NCBI GenBank assembly: GCA_963817635.1
Contig: CAWFPR010000028.1
Location: forward strand, 124,001 to 188,000
DNA: 64,000 bases
Reading direction: 5' to 3'
DNA from: CAWFPR01 sp963817635
GTDB lineage: Bacteria; Acidobacteriota; Vicinamibacteria; Vicinamibacterales; 2-12-FULL-66-21
Numbering within the stretch: position 1 is the first letter of the stretch; each line of letters begins with the position of its first letter. Shown here in pieces: positions 60,236 through 64,000 of the stretch. A model generated the notes under the pieces. That model was not told where the DNA came from, made no database searches, and saw nothing but the letters and a program-made list of their open reading frames with translations. A program made the translations under genes and the position numbers.

Positions 60236-61701
60236 CAGTCGTTGACTACGCGACCGGCGCGATCGACGCTCCTCTCCCCCTGCAGTGCTTTCGCAAGCCG
60301 CGTGATCGCCTCGTCAATCGTCGCAGGCGCGACGCTCGAGAAGCAGATACGCAACTCGGACTCTCCCGCCGGGTCCGGGTAGAACGCATGCCCGGCGACG
60401 AACGCCACGCCCGCGCCGAGGGCGCGGTCGAGAACGTCGCGTGCACTGCCGCCCGGCGCCAGACGGCACCACAGATACAACCCTCCCTGCGGCCGCGACA
60501 TGCGGATGACGCCGGGCGGCACGTGGCGCTGGATCGCGGCCATCATCTGCGCGGCGCGACGCGCGTGCTCGGCGCGCAGTTTCTTCAGGTGCGCGTCGAA
60601 GCTGCCGTTGCGCATGAGGCGCGCCACCGCGAACTGCACGAGGTTCTGCGTATGGGGATCGAGCCGCTGCTTGATGATCGCCATCTGTTCGACGATCGAC
60701 GGCGCCGCCGACAGCCACCCGAGCCGCAGCCCCGGCGCCATGACCTTCGAGAAACTGTTCAGATGAATGACCAGGTTCGACCCGTCGAGATCGCGCAGCG
60801 ACGGCGGCGGCGGCTCCTGGAAGTACAACTCGCGATAGGTCGCGTCCTCCACGATGGGCACCCGGTACCGCTCGGCGAGCTTCAACAGTTCGCGCCGCGT
60901 GCGGATCGGCATCGTGACGCCGGTGGGGTTCTGGAACGTCGGGTTGGTGTAAATCAGTTTCGGTCGATAACGGACGAGCAGATCCTCGAGCTCGTCGGCA
61001 TCGCTGCGTGCGATATCCCATCCGATCAGCTTGGCGCCCGCCGCGCGGAACGACTGAATCGCGCCGAGGTAGCCCGGCCGGTCGAGGATGACGGCGTCGC
61101 CGGGATCGACGAGACAGCGCGCAAGCAGGTCGAGCCCCTGCTGCGCGCCCGCGATGATCAGGACGCTCTCGGACGGCACCCGGAAGCGATCGGCGATCGC
61201 CTCGCGCAGCGCCGGCTGCCCCTCCGTCGGCCCGTGCCGCCACACGGCGTCCGCCGCGGTATGCAGCACATGATCGATGGCCTGCTGGAACGCGGCCGTC
61301 GGAAAGCAGTCGATGGCCGGCTCGCCGGCGGCCAGCGACAGCACGCGCGCGTCGGAGGAATGCCTGAGCGTGTCCCGCAGCGTGGAGTCGCTCCACCGCA
61401 GGGCAGCCGACGCAATCTTGCCGCGCCAGGCGAACGGCGTGCCTTCCGGCTCCGGCGCCGCGCACACGAACGTGCCACGACCGACGTAGCCTCGCAGCAG
61501 GCCGCGCGACTCCAGTTCGCGGTAGGCACTGACGACGGTGGTGCGGCTGATGCGAAGGCGCTTCGCCAGCTCGCGCTCCGGCGGCAGACGCGAGCCGGAC
61601 GGCAGGTCGCCTCGCGCGATCGACGACTCCAGGAGCTTGACGAGATGGCTGTAGAGCGGGCGTGACTCGCGCGTGAACTGCCGCTCGATCTGGTGAATCA
61701 T
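60091..61701 (-). CDS. MocR-type regulator: GntR winged helix fused to aminotransferase domain
   Basis: A 536-residue PLP-dependent regulator. The GntR winged helix (residues 1-75: LPSGSRLPPERELAKRLRIS and TTVVSAYRELESRGLL) is followed by a class I aminotransferase domain. This has IYTNPTFQNPTGVTMP, VEDATYREL and the PLP Lys in HLNSFSKVMAPGLRLGWL. MocR proteins sense PLP or amino-acid-derived ligands, but no typical divergent target gene is beside it. The domain should end near ITRLAKALQG; about 50 further residues come from the repeat array, which supplies the present stop at 60091. Its own upstream region carries repeated GTCCAAT motifs. Confidence 0.87.
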   Translation of the reverse strand: MIHQIERQFTRESRPLYSHLVKLLESSIARGDLPSGSRLPPERELAKRLRISRTTVVSAYRELESRGLLRGYVGRGTFVCAAPEPEGTPFAWRGKIASAALRWSDSTLRDTLRHSSDARVLSLAAGEPAIDCFPTAAFQQAIDHVLHTAADAVWRHGPTEGQPALREAIADRFRVPSESVLIIAGAQQGLDLLARCLVDPGDAVILDRPGYLGAIQSFRAAGAKLIGWDIARSDADELEDLLVRYRPKLIYTNPTFQNPTGVTMPIRTRRELLKLAERYRVPIVEDATYRELYFQEPPPPSLRDLDGSNLVIHLNSFSKVMAPGLRLGWLSAAPSIVEQMAIIKQRLDPHTQNLVQFAVARLMRNGSFDAHLKKLRAEHARRAAQMMAAIQRHVPPGVIRMSRPQGGLYLWCRLAPGGSARDVLDRALGAGVAFVAGHAFYPDPAGESELRICFSSVAPATIDEAITRLAKALQGERSVDRAGRVVNDWRHALPSATAAVALHGPTATTKWHEGHEAHEGRSNFVLRALRVLRASS

Positions 61702-61751
61702 CGGACCTCCGCCGCGCCACCAAGGATGCCCCTATGGACGCCTCTTTGAAC

Positions 61752-61860
61752 GGTCCAATGATTGAATGGGCCGTTGCAGGCGGTCAAGAAATCACCTATT
61801 TCGCCGGCGATCGCCCTGGCTCGTTCGAGGCCAATGCGACGAGTTACAGTCCAATACAGT
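61752..61860. promoter_or_regulatory. Candidate MocR operator: GTCCAAT motifs
   Basis: ACGGTCCAAT and AATGGGCCGT form an imperfect inverted repeat around GATTG (about 61754-61778), and GTCCAAT recurs near 61850. Repeated short boxes upstream of a mocR gene are typical of autoregulation. The rest of the 235-bp gap to 61936 shows nothing else. Confidence 0.4.
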
Positions 61861-61936
61861 GCGCCGGCAGCGCCCGGGGATTAGCGCGGCGCTCGGTCCG
61901 GCCGGTCCGCCTCCGGCAAGCACGGCATCGCGGGGC

Positions 61937-64000
61937 TCAGGGCTCAGGGACGGCGACCAGCCGCTCGAACCGGGTCTGTCCGCGGAGCGACTCGAGATCG
62001 ATGTCGCGGCGGGCCCTGGCGGCCGTGAGGGCGGGGAGGTGCGCGGCGACGCGCTCCAGGGACTCGAGCGCCTGCGCGGTCTCGCCCCGCAGCGCGTGGA
62101 GGCACGCGATGTAATAGCGGGTGAACGGATCGTCCGCGCCGGTCCCGACGCGCGCGTCGAACGTCTTCAACGCACGCGAGAAGTGGCGTTCGGCGTCGGC
62201 GGACGCGTGTTCCCGGAAATACGTCGCGCCGATTCTCACGTTCAGTTCGATGAGCGTGCGCTCGCGCAGCGCGTGGTCGCTCGCCCCGATGAAGACCAGC
62301 TCGCGGTCGTACTCGGCGTGCGCCTCCGCGTAGCGGCCGCGCAGGTAGTGGACGTAGCCCAGGCGCGAGTGCGCGCCGACGATCTGGAGTCCCATGTTGC
62401 CCGAGATGAACTGTTCCTGGAGATCGATGGCCCGGTGGCAGACCTCTTCGGCGCGGTCGAACTGCCCCTCCCACGTGAGCAGCAGCGCCAGTTGCAGGTA
62501 CGAGTAGCCTGCGTCGGGGTTCAGGGCGATCGCGCGCTCGAACACCGGAATAGCGGCCGCGAAATCTCCCTTGCCCACCCACAGTGCGCGCGCGAGGCCC
62601 TGGTGGGCCTGGCCGAGGTCGGGGTCGAGCCGCAACGCTTCGCGGAACGCCGCCATGGCCTCGTCGACGCGCTCCAGGCCCAACATCGCCGTGCCGAGCC
62701 ACACGTGGGCGTCGGCAAGGTCCGGATCGAGCGCGAGCGCCCGCCGCTCGATGTCGAGCGACTTGTGCACCATGTCGGGGATGCTCAGGAAGCTCCCCTT
62801 GAGCCCGTAGGCGCCGCCGAGCGCCGCCCAGGCGAGGGCGTACTCCGGGTCGTGGGCCGTCGCATCCTCGAAGGCCGCGATGGCCCGGTCGATCGAATCG
62901 CGCGTCGCCTGCCGCAGGTTCATCATGCCGCGCGCATAACTCCGGTACGCTTCGACGGACTGCGTTTCGTGCCGTTCGATGTCCGCGATCTCCGTGCCAC
63001 GCAGCGCGACGTTCAGCCCCTGGCTCAGGTCGTACACGATCTTGTCCTGCAGGGCGAAAATCTCGTCGATCGGCCCGTCTACCTTGACGGTTCGGCGCAC
63101 GGCCCCGCTCGCGACGTCCACGACGTTCGCCGTGATGCGGACCATCCCCCCGATCTTCTGGAAGCCGCCCACCACCACCCAGGTCGCGCCGAGGCGCCGG
63201 CCGATGTCGATGGCCAGCGAGTCGTTCAGGTGCGCGTCAGTCGACAGGTTGCGCAGCGCATCGTAGACGCGCGCGCGTCCGATAATCGTCAGGCCGTGGA
63301 TGTTCTTCAGATCGGAGCTGACGGTCTCGGCAATGCCGGTGCCGATCCAGTCGTCGGCCGGCTCTCGCGTGATGTTCGCGAACGTCATGACGGCGACCGA
63401 ATGATCGACCGGCGCGGCGGCCGCGGCGGCGATGGTCCGGCTCGATGCCGCGCGGGGCGCCCCGTCGATTTCGGCGGCCACCTCCCGCAGGTCCGCATGC
63501 AGCGCCCGCGCGGTCTGATACCGGAACACCGGGTCCTTCTCGAGCGCCCGCGCCACCACGGCGTCGAGCGACCCCGGCACGCCCGTCGTGAACCGCGACA
63601 CCGGCGGCGGCACCTCGTGCAGGATGTGATCGATGATCTCGGTCGGCGTGCTCCCCTCGAATGGCATGCGCCCCGTGAGCAGCTCGAACAGCACGACCCC
63701 GAGGGAGAACAGGTCCGCGCGGTGATCGATGCTGCGGCCCAGCGCCTGCTCGGGCGCCATGTAGCTGACGGTTCCGACGACCATGCCGGCCATGGTCATC
63801 TGCGCCTGGGTGACGTCGGACGATCGCGTGGGAAGGAACTTCGCAAGGCCGAAATCGAGGACCTTCACGAGACCGCGCGTGGTCCGCATCAGGTTCGCGC
63901 TCTTGATGTCGCGATGGACGATGCCGCGGCTGTGCGCTTCGTCGAGCGCGTCAGCCACCTGCATCCCGGCATCGACGGCCTCGCGCACCGGGAGCGGCCC
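61937..64000 (-). CDS. Serine/threonine kinase with TolB-like and TPR regions (5' end outside window)
   Basis: At least 687 residues; the kinase N-lobe lies beyond the right edge. Visible: the catalytic loop GIVHRDIKSANLMRTTRG, KVLDFGLAKFLP, SYMAPEQALG and ALFSLGV-type helices to about residue 185. A TolB-like segment (SVAVMTFANITREPADDWIG, about 205) follows, then a long series of TPR units (such as PDLADAHVWLGTAMLGLERV and ARALWVGKGDFAAAIPVFER). No membrane helix is seen between kinase and TPRs. It reads toward the MocR gene on the same strand. Common architecture in Acidobacteriota; target unknown. Confidence 0.88.
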   Translation of the reverse strand, partial: GPLPVREAVDAGMQVADALDEAHSRGIVHRDIKSANLMRTTRGLVKVLDFGLAKFLPTRSSDVTQAQMTMAGMVVGTVSYMAPEQALGRSIDHRADLFSLGVVLFELLTGRMPFEGSTPTEIIDHILHEVPPPVSRFTTGVPGSLDAVVARALEKDPVFRYQTARALHADLREVAAEIDGAPRAASSRTIAAAAAAPVDHSVAVMTFANITREPADDWIGTGIAETVSSDLKNIHGLTIIGRARVYDALRNLSTDAHLNDSLAIDIGRRLGATWVVVGGFQKIGGMVRITANVVDVASGAVRRTVKVDGPIDEIFALQDKIVYDLSQGLNVALRGTEIADIERHETQSVEAYRSYARGMMNLRQATRDSIDRAIAAFEDATAHDPEYALAWAALGGAYGLKGSFLSIPDMVHKSLDIERRALALDPDLADAHVWLGTAMLGLERVDEAMAAFREALRLDPDLGQAHQGLARALWVGKGDFAAAIPVFERAIALNPDAGYSYLQLALLLTWEGQFDRAEEVCHRAIDLQEQFISGNMGLQIVGAHSRLGYVHYLRGRYAEAHAEYDRELVFIGASDHALRERTLIELNVRIGATYFREHASADAERHFSRALKTFDARVGTGADDPFTRYYIACLHALRGETAQALESLERVAAHLPALTAARARRDIDLESLRGQTRFERLVAVPEP

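Overview
The window is high-GC bacterial DNA that looks like an Acidobacteriota chromosome (Vicinamibacteria-like). This rests on gene content rather than a marker gene: two ADOP-type MacB/FtsX permeases, an acidobacterial VWFA-related protein, several serine/threonine kinases with TPR or membrane tails, a PEP-CTERM protein, an M61-like peptidase and many Ala/Gly/Arg-rich secreted proteins. No rRNA, tRNA or CRISPR array was found. About 20 genes are interrupted by single-base indels, many in homopolymers. The encoded protein continues cleanly in another frame, so most are probably assembly errors rather than decay; those genes are annotated across the break.

Layout. 0-15 kb: crystallin-like secreted protein, two GNAT acetyltransferases, YVTN propeller, ADOP permease, esterase, Ig-like lipoprotein, PEP-CTERM protein, M61-like protein and a GH29 fucosidase. 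Two ~1 kb copies of an unknown gene sit about 9 kb apart. 15-18 kb: a minus-strand run of B3 metallo-beta-lactamase, DinB and MOSC genes separated by attC-like sites, resembling an integron cassette cluster without an integrase, with IS3 and hydrolase remnants upstream. 18-28 kb: VWA protein, lipoprotein, zinc-ribbon membrane kinase, second ADOP permease, macrodomain, membrane protein and methyltransferase. 28-35 kb: a coupled operon of kinase/ATPase/TPR regulator, catalase-like/di-heme cytochrome fusion and isoprenylcysteine-type methyltransferase. 35-46 kb: patatin-like phospholipase, winged-helix/TPR regulator, beta-helix protein, M29 aminopeptidase, DUF3052, D-aminoacylase-like protein, esterase and rhodanese.

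46-51 kb holds a tight four-gene operon: a YbdK-like carboxylate-amine ligase, an ATP-grasp enzyme, a circularly permuted ATP-grasp enzyme and an M29-type peptidase. It looks like an uncharacterised pathway making and trimming a small peptide-like compound. 51-60 kb: a four-helix-bundle gene between repeat tracts, a GlcD-like flavoprotein, a tiny YHS protein, and a formate dehydrogenase operon (alpha, beta, unknown membrane protein, NrfD). 60-64 kb: a repeat array, a MocR regulator and the C-terminal part of another kinase/TPR protein.

Selenocysteine is a unifying theme. The formate dehydrogenase alpha gene has an in-frame TGA at the active-site position, followed by a hairpin with a GGTCT loop. 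The rhodanese gene also has an in-frame TGA, where relatives have an active-loop Cys, again followed by a hairpin. A second theme is recurrent TANNNT boxes 6-9 bases before start codons, suggesting leaderless transcripts.
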